64,000 nucleotides of DNA from Thermodesulfomicrobium sp. WS (GCF_027925145.1 NZ_AP027130.1:2062537-2126536), one strand, 5' to 3'; shown: positions 1 through 8,389, counted from the first letter of the stretch. Translations and numbers: made by a program. Notes: generated from the letters alone by a model not told the origin.

Positions 1-887
1 TCACTCTTCATGACCTGCAAAGGATTATTGATTTCATGGGCAAAACCGGCAGCCATGGTCCCCAACTGGGCCAAAAGCTCAGCTCGAGAAAGGGCCTCGC
101 GCAAACTCTCCTGCTCGGTGTGATACTGGGCCAAAAGCCGCGTCACCGCACTACTCGTGCGCAAGGCGACACCCACCACCAGCGCCCCGCCAGCCACCAA
201 AACCGCTGCCAAAAAAAGCCCGAGCCACCGCTCCACAAAAAGGCCCCACTCTTGCGGCGCGGCCACTTCCACCTGCCAGGGGAGCCCTGGGACTCCAACC
301 CTGGCCATTTCCCATCCTTCTTGAGGGGCATCTCCCCGCTCCAGGCGCCCCCCTGAGACCTGGAGGACCACATGCTCGCGCTTTTGTCGGGCAAGATCGA
401 GCCAACGAGCCAGAGCGTTTGCCTCGAGATAGACCCAATGAAGGCCGTCTCCGCGACGAGCCCCCACCACCACACCAGCAACGGGTTGGGTTTGCAGGGG
501 AGCGGCCACCAGGGGCCCTTGGTGAACCAACACATCGCGAGCCGCGGCCAATGCCGCTTCCGGGGCCAATACCCCTCCCTGAAAATGCACCTCTCCAGCA
601 TCATCCACCCGACCTACGGCCAAGACCCCCCACGCACGCATGCTCTCCACAGGAACGACCTGAGCAACCTCCAAGGTCTGACGTACCCATTGCTCCACGA
701 CGCGAGCCACCGTGGTCGCCCGTTGGCGCACCACTTCCTGATGGGCATGGTGGACGACTCCTACCCCCCACACCAGGGCGCAGCCCAACGCTAAAAGCAC
801 CGGCACTAAGGGCGGACCAACGATAACCGCAATCAAACGCCCTTGGACCCCGCGGGCCCAAGCAAAGAGTTCAGGCAACGGGCGCAT
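1..887 (-). CDS. Membrane sensor histidine kinase, C-terminus cut by left edge
   Basis: Reading the minus strand from an ATG at 887 gives an open frame that runs off the left edge, with about 295 residues visible. An N-terminal hydrophobic segment (about residues 22-45) and a second near residues 235-258 bracket a roughly 190-residue extracytoplasmic region that I cannot assign to a named sensor family. After the second segment comes a HisKA H-box with the motif [11 protein letters not shown] close to position 30, so the phosphorylated histidine is present; the ATPase domain lies outside the window. The start overlaps the end of the response regulator gene by 17 bp, so it is the third gene of a kinase-regulator-kinase operon. 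The ATG was chosen because it directly follows the regulator's coupled stop region; an in-frame alternative cannot be excluded. Confidence 0.85.
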   Translation of the reverse strand, partial: MRPLPELFAWARGVQGRLIAVIVGPPLVPVLLALGCALVWGVGVVHHAHQEVVRQRATTVARVVEQWVRQTLEVAQVVPVESMRAWGVLAVGRVDDAGEVHFQGGVLAPEAALAAARDVLVHQGPLVAAPLQTQPVAGVVVGARRGDGLHWVYLEANALARWLDLARQKREHVVLQVSGGRLERGDAPQEGWEMARVGVPGLPWQVEVAAPQEWGLFVERWLGLFLAAVLVAGGALVVGVALRTSSAVTRLLAQYHTEQESLREALSRAELLAQLGTMAAGFAHEINNPLQVMKS

Positions 888-1266
888 ATTCTGCTGCTTG
901 GATCACCGTATCCACGAGTCGAGCAAGCGGCACGGGCTTGAGAAGGTAGGCAAACGCCCCATAGGCCATGCCCCGCACCCCGAGTTCCTCGCCACCATGT
1001 CCTGAAAGCAGGACCACCTGCACCCGAGGATAGTTTTCTTTGATATACCGTAACGTCTCAAGGCCATCCATGCCTGGCATGAGGATATCGAGGACCACCA
1101 CATGAACGGGCTGCCGCTCTAGGGTCTTGAGGGCCTCTGCACCGCTGAGTGCACCCTGGGTCGCAAAGCCGCGGCGAGCCAGGCGCTTCACAAGAGCGTC
1201 CACAAAATCCTGCTCATCGTCCACCACGAGCACGGAAATTTCATTTTTCACCGAGGTGACGGTCAT
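871..1266 (-). CDS. Single-domain response regulator (REC only)
   Basis: This 131-residue protein is a stand-alone receiver domain. The acidic pair sits in VVDDEQD (about residues 14-20), the phosphoacceptor is Asp60 in VVLDILMPG, and the conserved lysine is Lys110 in LLKP. There is no output domain, so it probably relays phosphate or acts by protein contact, as CheY- and Spo0F-like regulators do. Its ATG at 1266 overlaps the end of the upstream kinase gene by about 26 bp and its end overlaps the next kinase by 17 bp, which indicates translational coupling. A longer in-frame extension to 1575 overlaps the kinase coding sequence and is rejected as a shadow. Confidence 0.93.
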   Translation of the reverse strand: MTVTSVKNEISVLVVDDEQDFVDALVKRLARRGFATQGALSGAEALKTLERQPVHVVVLDILMPGMDGLETLRYIKENYPRVQVVLLSGHGGEELGVRGMAYGAFAYLLKPVPLARLVDTVIQAAEYAPVA

Positions 1267-2923
1267 CGGCCTTACTCCCCCTGCGCACGGGCAGGCAAAT
1301 GATGAATTCCGTTCCTTCACCCGGCTGGGAGACAAAGCGGATGGTGCCGCCCAACCGGGTGACAATAGAATAACTGATGGAAAGCCCAAGGCCAGTCCCT
1401 TCGCCCACCTGCTTGGTAGTAAAGAAAGGATCGAAGACGCGCGCCTGGATTTCCTTATCCATACCCGGCCCATCATCCCGAATGTGCATGCAGACACATC
1501 CGCTTTGGGCGTCATAGGCAGCGCCAAGGGTAATGGTCCCGTCCTTGCCAATGGCATCAATCGCATTGTCCACAATATTCAGAATCACTTGTTGGAGCTG
1601 AGAAGGATCGGTCTCTACCAATGGAAGATCTTCTTCTATATCCCATTTTAACTGAATATTACGAAAATGCATCTCATTTTGCAAAAAGACAACCGTCTCT
1701 CGCAATAGATCTGGTATAGACACATCAAATCGTACCGGTTCCATGCGTCTTGCAAAGCCAAGCATTCGGTGGACAACACTTCCTGCTCGCTCAACATGTT
1801 GTTCTATCTTGATGACTGCGTCTCGAAGTTCTTGAAAATTGGGACTTGACTGGATGTCCTCCTCTTCCAAAAGATCACGGATCCACCCTGCCTGCTCGCG
1901 GATCACCGCCAAGGGATTGTTGACTTCGTGGGCCACGCCAGCGGCAAGCTTTCCTAAGGCAGCCATCTTGCTCGACTGCACCAGCTCCTCGTTGAGGCGC
2001 GCCTGCTCCCGCTCTTGGCGTTCCTGATGGACCACAATCATTCGACTTACCACCAAAATTCCAAGGAGGATGCACAGCAGTCCACCAGCGCTGACGAGAA
2101 TAGTCATCGTACGAGTACGTAACAGTGGTTCCAGCTCGCTGTGCTTATCCTCTTCGATCACTACAAGCCATTCTTTCTCCTGCAGCCATATACCAGCGAT
2201 ATAAACAGCATTATCATGCATTATTCCTTCATGAATTCGAACACCAGAAAACTTACTATCTATCAATGGACGAATAACCTGGACATCTTTTCCTGAAAAT
2301 CTCGGATTTGTCTGAAGTTCACCTTTTTTATTAATAATATATGCATCTCCTTTTTTTCCTATCTGAATAAGACGAACAAAAGAATCAAATATTTCAGAGT
2401 TTATCGTTGCTCGCAAAATCCATTCTCGACCATTTTCTTGCTTAGAAACAGCAATAATAATATGTGGAAAACCACGAAATCCTGTAAATACATCACTAAT
2501 ATATAGCTTGCGAACACGGACTATTTTAAACCATTCTTCATTTTTATAATTTATGGAACGAAGATTATAAGGCCCGCTGTACACCACGTGGTTCCCTTCG
2601 TCATCAATGAGTCCCAAATCGACTATAGTTTGAGATCCTTGCTGCATGATGGAAAGCAGCCGATCCATGAACTCCTGAGAAGAAAGCTGGGCCAGGCTAT
2701 GGCTTTGCGCAGCAACACGCAACTGGGCCACCTGATCGCGCAAAAACAAATCGATGGCATTGCGCTTATCCTCGGCAAAAATGGCGAGATTGTCACGCAC
2801 CTTTGCGTGATAGGCAGACGCAAACATCCCATAAACCACCCACCCCAAAAGAAACAAGGGGACAAAAGAAAAAAGCAATACAGTGCCAACAATGGATTTT
2901 CGGAGCGAAGGGCTCGGGAGCAT
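1241..2923 (-). CDS. Cache-type membrane sensor histidine kinase
   Basis: The protein has 560 residues. A first membrane segment lies at about residues 10-34, an extracytoplasmic region of about 235 residues with Cache-like features follows, a second membrane segment is at about 273-298, and then come HisKA (LAAGVAHEVNNPL, His332) and a HATPase domain with DNAIDAI, DDGPGMD and GTGLGLS boxes. It probably senses an external small ligand and phosphorylates the REC protein encoded next. The ATG at 2923 is preceded by AAGGAGGAG at good spacing, whereas the longer frame up to 3139 lacks such a site. The stretch around 2150-2600, which encodes the sensor region, is strikingly AT-rich compared with the rest of the window. 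Confidence 0.93.
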   Translation of the reverse strand: MLPSPSLRKSIVGTVLLFSFVPLFLLGWVVYGMFASAYHAKVRDNLAIFAEDKRNAIDLFLRDQVAQLRVAAQSHSLAQLSSQEFMDRLLSIMQQGSQTIVDLGLIDDEGNHVVYSGPYNLRSINYKNEEWFKIVRVRKLYISDVFTGFRGFPHIIIAVSKQENGREWILRATINSEIFDSFVRLIQIGKKGDAYIINKKGELQTNPRFSGKDVQVIRPLIDSKFSGVRIHEGIMHDNAVYIAGIWLQEKEWLVVIEEDKHSELEPLLRTRTMTILVSAGGLLCILLGILVVSRMIVVHQERQEREQARLNEELVQSSKMAALGKLAAGVAHEVNNPLAVIREQAGWIRDLLEEEDIQSSPNFQELRDAVIKIEQHVERAGSVVHRMLGFARRMEPVRFDVSIPDLLRETVVFLQNEMHFRNIQLKWDIEEDLPLVETDPSQLQQVILNIVDNAIDAIGKDGTITLGAAYDAQSGCVCMHIRDDGPGMDKEIQARVFDPFFTTKQVGEGTGLGLSISYSIVTRLGGTIRFVSQPGEGTEFIICLPVRRGSKADDRHLGEK

Positions 2924-2967
2924 CTGGTCTCTCCTCCTTGGAATACGCGTCGGGATGTCGCAAAAAT

Positions 2968-2983
2968 TGCACAGGATATGCCA
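2968..2983 (-). promoter_or_regulatory. Candidate sigma-54 promoter of the kinase operon
   Basis: On the minus strand the bases TGGCATATCCTGTGCA match the sigma-54 pattern, with GG at -24 and GC at -12 separated by the correct 12-base step. The predicted start would be near 2956, which leaves a leader of about 33 bases before the ATG at 2923. This is a pattern match only; no enhancer site was identified. Confidence 0.45.
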
Positions 2984-3102
2984 CAGCCACATGAAGGCCC
3001 CAAGAAAACTCCAAAAGCAAAGGGGCACGGAATCGTTGCCTCCCGTGGGAAAGACACCCGGCGCATACTGCGTTGCCCAGGGGGCCGAGGGGTCTCGGCG
3101 AT

Positions 3103-3144
3103 AGCACAAAGCCAATGGCTGTAAACAGCACAAAGCCAATGGCT
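3103..3144. repeat. 18-bp perfect direct repeat upstream of the thi promoter
   Basis: The 18-base sequence AGCACAAAGCCAATGGCT occurs at 3103-3120 and again at 3127-3144, a centre-to-centre spacing of 24 bases. Each copy ends in the palindrome AGCCAATGGCT. The second copy touches the proposed -35 box of the thiamine transport operon, a position typical of an operator. No regulator gene is adjacent that can be assigned to it. Confidence 0.8.
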
Positions 3145-3172
3145 TGACCCCGGCCGCCGCGCTTCGTTAACC
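3144..3172 (+). promoter_or_regulatory. Candidate sigma-70 promoter for thiBPQ
   Basis: TTGACC at 3144-3149 and TTAACC at 3167-3172 are separated by 17 bases. Transcription would begin near 3179, immediately before the TPP riboswitch. The -10 box is a weak match. Confidence 0.45.
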
Positions 3173-3180
3173 GGAGCGTG

Positions 3181-3275
3181 CATTCGGGAGTCCGGTGGAG
3201 CCGGGCTGAGAGGGTTCCCGTTCTGGAGCCGACCGACGAACCTGATCCGGGTCATGCCGGCGCAGGGATTGCCGC
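3181..3275 (+). ncRNA. TPP riboswitch (THI element)
   Basis: The leader of the thiamine transporter genes contains the conserved core of the thi box: GGCTGAGA near 3210, then CCTGATCCGGGTCATGCCGG near 3241-3260, and the closing GCGCAGGGA. These are the family's thiamine pyrophosphate binding segments in the right order and spacing. It lies directly upstream of thiB, which supports thiamine or a precursor as the transporter substrate. Boundaries are approximate. Confidence 0.93.
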
Positions 3276-3278
3276 CCC

Positions 3279-3316
3279 CTTCCGAGTGCCTCCCCATTCC
3301 CACCACGCCTCGGAGG
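3279..3316 (+). promoter_or_regulatory. thiB: Shine-Dalgarno-sequestering hairpin of the thiB leader
   Basis: CTTCCGAG at 3279-3286 can pair over eight bases, with one G-U pair, with CTCGGAGG at 3309-3316. The second arm contains the ribosome binding site of thiB (ATG at 3322). A helix here would hide that site, so the riboswitch probably acts on translation. No T-run typical of a terminator is present between the riboswitch and the gene. Confidence 0.6.
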
Positions 3317-3321
3317 TTTCT

Positions 3322-4350
3322 ATGTCTCGTCTCGTATGCGCATTCGTCTTGGTGCTTGGCGCGCTTCCCATCCGTGCCACGGCCGAAGAACTCACCGTCC
3401 TCGTCCACGACAGCTTCAGCATCAGCAAGGAGGTAGTCGCCCGCTTCGAGGCGGAACACAATTGCACCGTCCGCTTCCTTCAAGGCGGCGATGCCGGACT
3501 GACCCTCAACCAGGCCATCCTCACCAAGCACGCCCCCCTGGCCGACGTACTCTTTGGTGTGGACAATACCTTTTTGAGCCGTGCCCTCAAAGAAGACATC
3601 TTTATCCCCTATCAATCGCCCGCCCTGGCACGGGTGCGGCCGGAACTGGTCCTGGATCCCGAATATCGGGTAACGCCCATCGACTTTGGCGACGTCTGCC
3701 TCAACTATGACCGCGCCTGGTTCGCCAGCCGCGGCATGACCCCACCTCAAGACATAGCAGATCTCCTCCGGCCCGAATATGCGCGTCTTTTGGTCGTGCA
3801 AAACCCTGCCACTTCCTCTCCGGGACTGGCATTCCTGCTCACCACCATCGCCCGCTTCGGTGAGGACGAAGCCTTTGCCTTCTGGGAAAAACTCAAGGCC
3901 GGCGGAGTGCTGGTGCGGCCGGGCTGGAAAGACGCCTATTGGGGGGATTTCACCGCCGCATCCAAAGGCCAGCGCCCCATTGTCGTCAGCTACGCCACCA
4001 GCCCTGCAGCGGAAGTCTACTTCGGCAAAAACGGCACCGCAGAAGCCCCCACTGCCGCCGTGCTCACCCCCGGGGCAGCCTTCCGGCAGGTGGAGTTCGC
4101 CGGCATCCTTAAAGGGACCAAGCACGCCGAGCTCGCCCGCCAGTGGATCGACTTCATGCTCTCCGAGCCCTTTCAGGAAGACATCCCCCTGCAGATGTTC
4201 GTCTTCCCTGCAGTGCACGGCGTCCGCCTCCCCGATGTCTTCACGCGCCATGCCCGCATGGCCGAAAGCCCGGCCTGGATCGCGCCGGAGGACATTGCCG
4301 CCCGTCGCGATGCCTGGATTGCCCGCTGGAACCGCATCATGACCCCGTGA
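3322..4350 (+). CDS. thiB: Thiamine ABC transporter, periplasmic binding protein
   Basis: The 342-residue protein has a cleavable signal peptide (about residues 1-22, ending near RATA) and then the ThiB hallmark TVLVHDSFSISKEVV, followed by a type 2 periplasmic binding fold with FGVDNTFLSRAL. It would capture thiamine or its phosphates in the periplasm and deliver them to ThiP. The ATG at 3322 has CGGAGG just upstream; a longer frame reading through the riboswitch is rejected. It is the first gene of thiBPQ and its stop overlaps the thiP start as TGATG. The riboswitch upstream supports the substrate. Confidence 0.93.
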   Translation: MSRLVCAFVLVLGALPIRATAEELTVLVHDSFSISKEVVARFEAEHNCTVRFLQGGDAGLTLNQAILTKHAPLADVLFGVDNTFLSRALKEDIFIPYQSPALARVRPELVLDPEYRVTPIDFGDVCLNYDRAWFASRGMTPPQDIADLLRPEYARLLVVQNPATSSPGLAFLLTTIARFGEDEAFAFWEKLKAGGVLVRPGWKDAYWGDFTAASKGQRPIVVSYATSPAAEVYFGKNGTAEAPTAAVLTPGAAFRQVEFAGILKGTKHAELARQWIDFMLSEPFQEDIPLQMFVFPAVHGVRLPDVFTRHARMAESPAWIAPEDIAARRDAWIARWNRIMTP

Positions 4351-5987
4351 TGCGCCCACACCGACCATGGGTGGCGCCCACTGCCTGGGCGCCCCTCATC
4401 TTTCTCGCCCTCTTCTTCGCCCACCCGCTGGCGGCCATCCTCTCCGTGAGCTTCGCCCAAGGAGGCTGGCAGGCAGCGGCCATCGTCCTGCGTGACCCCC
4501 TCGTGCACCAGATGCTCTCCTGGACCACCTTCCAGGCCCTCCTTTCCAGTGGCATCAGCGTCGTCCTTGCCCTGCCCGCGGCCTTTTTCCTCTCCCGGGT
4601 GCAGTTTCCGGGGCAAGGGGTTGCCTCCACGCTCCTCCTGCTCCCCTTCGTGCTCCCCACCGTGGTGGTGGCCACGGCCTTTGCCGTGCTCGCAGACCCC
4701 ACCTCGTTTCTGGGCCGGCTCACGGCCCCGGTCTTCGGTGCCGCCGAGACCCCCGGCATGGCGGCTATTCTCGGGGCACACGTATTCTATAATCTGGGAC
4801 TCGCCGCCCGCATCATGGCCAGCCTTTGGGCGCGGATTCCACAAAGCACCGCGGAGGCCGCCGCCACTTTAGGGTCGCCGCCCATGACCATCTTCCTCCG
4901 CGTCCATCTCCCCTTGCTTGCCCCGGGCATCCTCGCTGCGGCCATCACGGTCTTTGCTTTGTGCTTCAGCTCCTTCGGGGTGGTGCTGCTTCTTGGTGGA
5001 GGACGGTTCGCAACCGTAGAGGTAGCCATCTACCAGGCCACCATGCAGCAGTTGGATCTTCCCCGGGCAGGAAGTCTGGCTGTGCTGCAGCTTGGATGCA
5101 GCGCCCTCTTCTTTGCCCTGGCAAGCGTCAGTGCCCGCAGTGTGCCGCTGCGCGGCCAGGCCACCCCCACGGCGTGGCGGCAGCTTCCCCGGGCCGTACA
5201 GGGGGCAGGGATCCTTTGCGGCGCCATTCTTTTTGCCGGGCTCATCCTCCCCCTTGTGGCGCTGATACTGGAATCTTTTCGCGTCCAAAACGCCTGGAGC
5301 TTGGAGGCCTACCGCCTCCTTACCCAGGACACCCGCCAATCGGCCCTGGGAACTGCCCCCATCGTCTCCCTTGCCTACTCCCTGCGCTACGCCGCCCTGG
5401 CCACGGCCCTGGCCGTCCCCTTGGGGCTTGCCGCTGCCCTAGGGGCCCGGCGCAGCCGCTTGCGCACCGCCATCGAAACCGTATGCATGCTCCCCATGAC
5501 CACCTCTGCCGCCACCTTGGGGTTGGGGCTGCTGCTTGCCCTGCGCACGCCCTGGTGGGACGCCCGTACCGCTGCGTGGGTCATCCCCGTGGCCCACGCC
5601 CTGGTGGCCCTGCCCTTGGTGCTGCGCACCCTGCAGCCGCCCCTGGAGGCCATTTCCCCGCAGTTGGGCGAGGCCGCCGCCACCCTGGGGGCGAGCCCCA
5701 GACAGATCCTTGGCCGCATCACACTCCCGCTCCTTGCCCGGCCCCTGGCCGTGGCCACCAGCGTGAGCCTGGCCGTAAGCATGGGAGAGTTCGGGGCGAG
5801 CCTTTTTCTCGTACGCCCCGCCACCCCTACCTTACCCGTGGCCATCTACCGCTCCCTGAGCCTGCCCGGCACCACCAACCACGCCCAGGCCATGGCCCTG
5901 GCCACCATCCTCCTTGCCACGTGCGCAGTCTTGGGACTCGTGGCCCAGCGCCTCTGGGTCGGCGCGTCCCATAAGGCCCACCCATGA
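4350..5987 (+). CDS. thiP: Thiamine ABC transporter, fused permease
   Basis: The 545-residue inner-membrane protein has about a dozen hydrophobic segments in two homologous halves. Each half carries a permease EAA-type loop: AEAAATLGSPP near residue 170 and GEAAATLGASPRQI near residue 445. This duplicated architecture is that of ThiP and related iron permeases. It would form the channel for the substrate delivered by ThiB, driven by ThiQ. The start ATG overlaps the thiB stop, and the gene ends four bases into thiQ, so all three genes are coupled. A GTG three bases earlier is a possible alternative start. Confidence 0.92.
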   Translation: MRPHRPWVAPTAWAPLIFLALFFAHPLAAILSVSFAQGGWQAAAIVLRDPLVHQMLSWTTFQALLSSGISVVLALPAAFFLSRVQFPGQGVASTLLLLPFVLPTVVVATAFAVLADPTSFLGRLTAPVFGAAETPGMAAILGAHVFYNLGLAARIMASLWARIPQSTAEAAATLGSPPMTIFLRVHLPLLAPGILAAAITVFALCFSSFGVVLLLGGGRFATVEVAIYQATMQQLDLPRAGSLAVLQLGCSALFFALASVSARSVPLRGQATPTAWRQLPRAVQGAGILCGAILFAGLILPLVALILESFRVQNAWSLEAYRLLTQDTRQSALGTAPIVSLAYSLRYAALATALAVPLGLAAALGARRSRLRTAIETVCMLPMTTSAATLGLGLLLALRTPWWDARTAAWVIPVAHALVALPLVLRTLQPPLEAISPQLGEAAATLGASPRQILGRITLPLLARPLAVATSVSLAVSMGEFGASLFLVRPATPTLPVAIYRSLSLPGTTNHAQAMALATILLATCAVLGLVAQRLWVGASHKAHP

Positions 5988-7006
5988 GCATCCTGCGCCT
6001 GCAACGCATCGCCAAACGCTTTGATTCTTGGGAACTTGCGCCCCTTGATCTCGAACTTCCTCCCAACGCCACCCTGGCGGTGCTCGGACCAAGCGGCAGC
6101 GGCAAATCCACGCTGCTTCGCCTCATCGCCGGCCTGGAACGCCCGGATCAAGGCCGGATCTTTCTAGAAGACCGGGAAATCACCCATCTGCCGGCACACC
6201 GACGCAATATGGGGGTCATGTTTCAGGACTACGCCCTCTTTCCCCACCTGAGTGTGGCGGAAAACGTGGCCTTTGGCCTGGTGGTGCGCGGCGATGACCG
6301 AAGAAGCATCCACCAGCGGGTGGCGAGTCTCCTTGCCGATATGGGACTTGGCGGCATGGAAAAACGCCGCATTTGGGAGCTTTCCGGAGGCGAGCAGCAG
6401 CGTGTGGCCCTGGCCCGGGCCCTGGCCCCACAGCCGCGGGTGCTACTCCTCGACGAGCCCTTGGCAGCCCTCGACCAAGAACTGCGCCAGCGTCTGGTGG
6501 GGCAGCTCGCCGCGCTCCTTGCCCACGCGCAGGTGCCGACCCTGATCGTCACCCACGACCCGACCGAGGCCTGCCGCCTGGCCAGCCACCTGGCCATCCT
6601 TTATCACGGAAGGCTACTTCGCTTCGGCCCAGTGGAGGCGGTGCTGGACGATCCCGGCACGGTGAGCGCCGCTGCGCTCCTTGGCCAAACCACCATCGTC
6701 GCAAGCGGGCCTTTGGTTGCCCGCCTTGCCGAAGTGCTGCCTCCAGCCCCGGCCTACCTCGTGTTTCCGGACGCCGCGCTTACCGCCCACGCGCCGGACC
6801 TAGGCATTGCCCTCGAAGGGAGAGTGCTTGGCCGCCGCCTCGAGAACGCCCGCACCCTGGTGGAAGTGTGCGGCAGTACCCTGGAGCTCTTTCTGCCGCC
6901 GGAATATATCCCTGGGGAGCAGATCCGCCTCACCCTCAACAGGACGCGGGTTCGTCCCCTCTCTCAGGACGCGGTCCCAAGCGCCGCGCTTCCCACGCCC
7001 GGGTAA
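5984..7006 (+). CDS. thiQ: Thiamine ABC transporter, ATPase
   Basis: The 340-residue ATPase shows Walker A GPSGSGKST (about residues 35-43), a Q-loop in MFQDYALFP, the signature LSGGEQQR and Walker B VLLLDEP. The roughly 100 residues after the ATPase core resemble the TOBE-type regulatory tail found in iron and molybdate importers, so it is longer than the compact enterobacterial ThiQ. It powers uptake through ThiP. Its last 71 bases overlap the 3' end of the convergent sugar-kinase-like gene. An iron or other substrate would be the alternative, but the TPP riboswitch argues for thiamine. Confidence 0.9.
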   Translation: MSILRLQRIAKRFDSWELAPLDLELPPNATLAVLGPSGSGKSTLLRLIAGLERPDQGRIFLEDREITHLPAHRRNMGVMFQDYALFPHLSVAENVAFGLVVRGDDRRSIHQRVASLLADMGLGGMEKRRIWELSGGEQQRVALARALAPQPRVLLLDEPLAALDQELRQRLVGQLAALLAHAQVPTLIVTHDPTEACRLASHLAILYHGRLLRFGPVEAVLDDPGTVSAAALLGQTTIVASGPLVARLAEVLPPAPAYLVFPDAALTAHAPDLGIALEGRVLGRRLENARTLVEVCGSTLELFLPPEYIPGEQIRLTLNRTRVRPLSQDAVPSAALPTPG

Positions 7007-7844
7007 GTGCTGCTGGCACAAAGGGCAAAAACTCCGCCACTCCAAAGGCTGGTGTGGGCTGGGCCAACTCCCCCAAGAAACGATTGGCAAGGGCTGCCAC
7101 GCAGCAGGCCTCCTGGAGGGAAAGGCGCGCGGCCAAGAGCATGGAGACCAGGGCCGTAAGGGTATCGCCCGTGCCGCCGATGGGCTCCATGGCCGGCACG
7201 TCCGGAGCAGCGATGCGCGCCACAATGCGACCGGCCTCCACCACAAAATCAACCTGCCCTTTGACGAGCAAGGCCCGGGCGGCGTTCTCCTCGGCATAGG
7301 CGCGGCGGATGAGTTCGGGCACCGCCGCTTCGTCCTGCAAGAGAAACCCCCGCGTGTAGAAAGGATGCGGAGCGGATTCGTCCGCCAAAAAGGCCATCTC
7401 CCCCACGTCCGGGGTGAAGAGGTCGTAGTGGGCGGCAAAACCACTCATCTTGGCGGCGTACATAAACCCGGCATCCGCCACCAAAAGAGGGCGGGGGCAG
7501 AGTGCCTCCAGGGCCCACAGTACCTGATTGTGCCCTGCGACATCGGGCATAAGATAATGGAAGGTCACCCCTGACCCCTGCGCCCGCTGCGGCTCGGCAG
7601 CCAGCGCCGCATAGATCTGCCGGCTCCCCTCGCCGGTTCCGATATCCCCGGCGAGGAGAACATCCGGGGCGGGCAGACGCAAAAAGGCCGCGGCCACCAA
7701 GGCGGTGGCCACCAGGGCAGGGGTACCTCGGGCCACCCGCACCCGCGCGTCCCCAAGGAGAAGCTCCGCCCCATCAAGCTGCGCCGGCCCCCAATAGAGG
7801 CCAAAATCCGCCCGAGGCACCGTGCCCACAATCAGCCACGACAT
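6936..7844 (-). CDS. PfkB/ribokinase-like protein of the YedE cluster
   Basis: The 302-residue protein carries a GGTGDTL motif (about residue 222), the anion-hole and catalytic-aspartate box of ribokinase-fold kinases and of NAD(P)HX dehydratases, preceded by FTPDVGEMAFL, which resembles the TPN-E-type motif of those families. The first 100 residues are divergent, so the substrate is unknown. It is the last gene of a minus-strand operon after YedE, TusA-like and DUF3343 genes, and its start overlaps the DUF3343 stop region by 13 bp. Its 3' end overlaps convergent thiQ by 71 bp. A role in sulfur- or selenium-linked metabolism is inferred only from context. Confidence 0.75.
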   Translation of the reverse strand: MSWLIVGTVPRADFGLYWGPAQLDGAELLLGDARVRVARGTPALVATALVAAAFLRLPAPDVLLAGDIGTGEGSRQIYAALAAEPQRAQGSGVTFHYLMPDVAGHNQVLWALEALCPRPLLVADAGFMYAAKMSGFAAHYDLFTPDVGEMAFLADESAPHPFYTRGFLLQDEAAVPELIRRAYAEENAARALLVKGQVDFVVEAGRIVARIAAPDVPAMEPIGGTGDTLTALVSMLLAARLSLQEACCVAALANRFLGELAQPTPAFGVAEFLPFVPAALTRAWEARRLGPRPERGDEPASC

Positions 7845-8389
7845 CGGCGCCGCGCCTCCGTAAAGGCCAATTGTAAGGCGTACCCGCATAAGGTGCGGCC
7901 CAGAGAGCGGGGCTCCGGGGCGTCGTCAAGACTGCGGCCCACCAAGACCTCGGCCAAGTAGGGAACATCCGGGCAACCTCCACCCGAGACATTGACGATG
8001 CGGCCAGAAGGGCGGTGCACCGTGACCTTCATGTTGGCCGCCCGCACCATGAGAAAGTCCCCCAACTCCTTGACGTGGAAAAGAGACACCGGCTCCAGGA
8101 GATGGTCTTCCACCACCGCCACCCGCAAGGGCACGAGGCGGTGGTTCTCCAGGACTTCCCGCACCCGAAGCTCTTCCACCAAGGGAAATTCCACCACCAT
8201 GTCACAGCCCTGGCGCAGGGCCGGCGGTGGACCTTTGACGGTCACATTTACCCCGGCTTCCCGCAGCACGGTCTCGGCGCGGATGACCTCTCCGGTACTG
8301 GGAAAGAGGAGCATACCCCGATCGGACATGCCCCGCTTCGGCGCATTCGCTGGATCGCGGCGCACCAGGCGCCGAACCCATGCGATCAT
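7832..8389 (-). CDS. DUF3343 (putative Se/S carrier) two-part protein
   Basis: The 185-residue protein contains a DUF3343 segment (about residues 26-85: LLFPSTGEVIRAE, then TVKGPPPALRQGCDMVVEF), a small domain described as a putative selenium or sulfur carrier. A second part of about 95 residues has VTVHRPSGRIVNVSGGGCPDVP and no name I recognise. Cys68 and the cysteine in SGGGCPDVP are candidate chalcogen carriers. Its ATG overlaps the stop of the TusA-like gene as ATGA. Function is inferred from family and neighbours; no selenium gene such as selD is in the window. Confidence 0.8.
   Translation of the reverse strand: MIAWVRRLVRRDPANAPKRGMSDRGMLLFPSTGEVIRAETVLREAGVNVTVKGPPPALRQGCDMVVEFPLVEELRVREVLENHRLVPLRVAVVEDHLLEPVSLFHVKELGDFLMVRAANMKVTVHRPSGRIVNVSGGGCPDVPYLAEVLVGRSLDDAPEPRSLGRTLCGYALQLAFTEARRRCRG

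Noticed and set aside
2623..4368. 581-codon minus-strand frame across the thi leader and thiB
   Set aside because: It is antisense to thiB and the riboswitch, and its sequence shows no domain; it results from high-GC codon bias.
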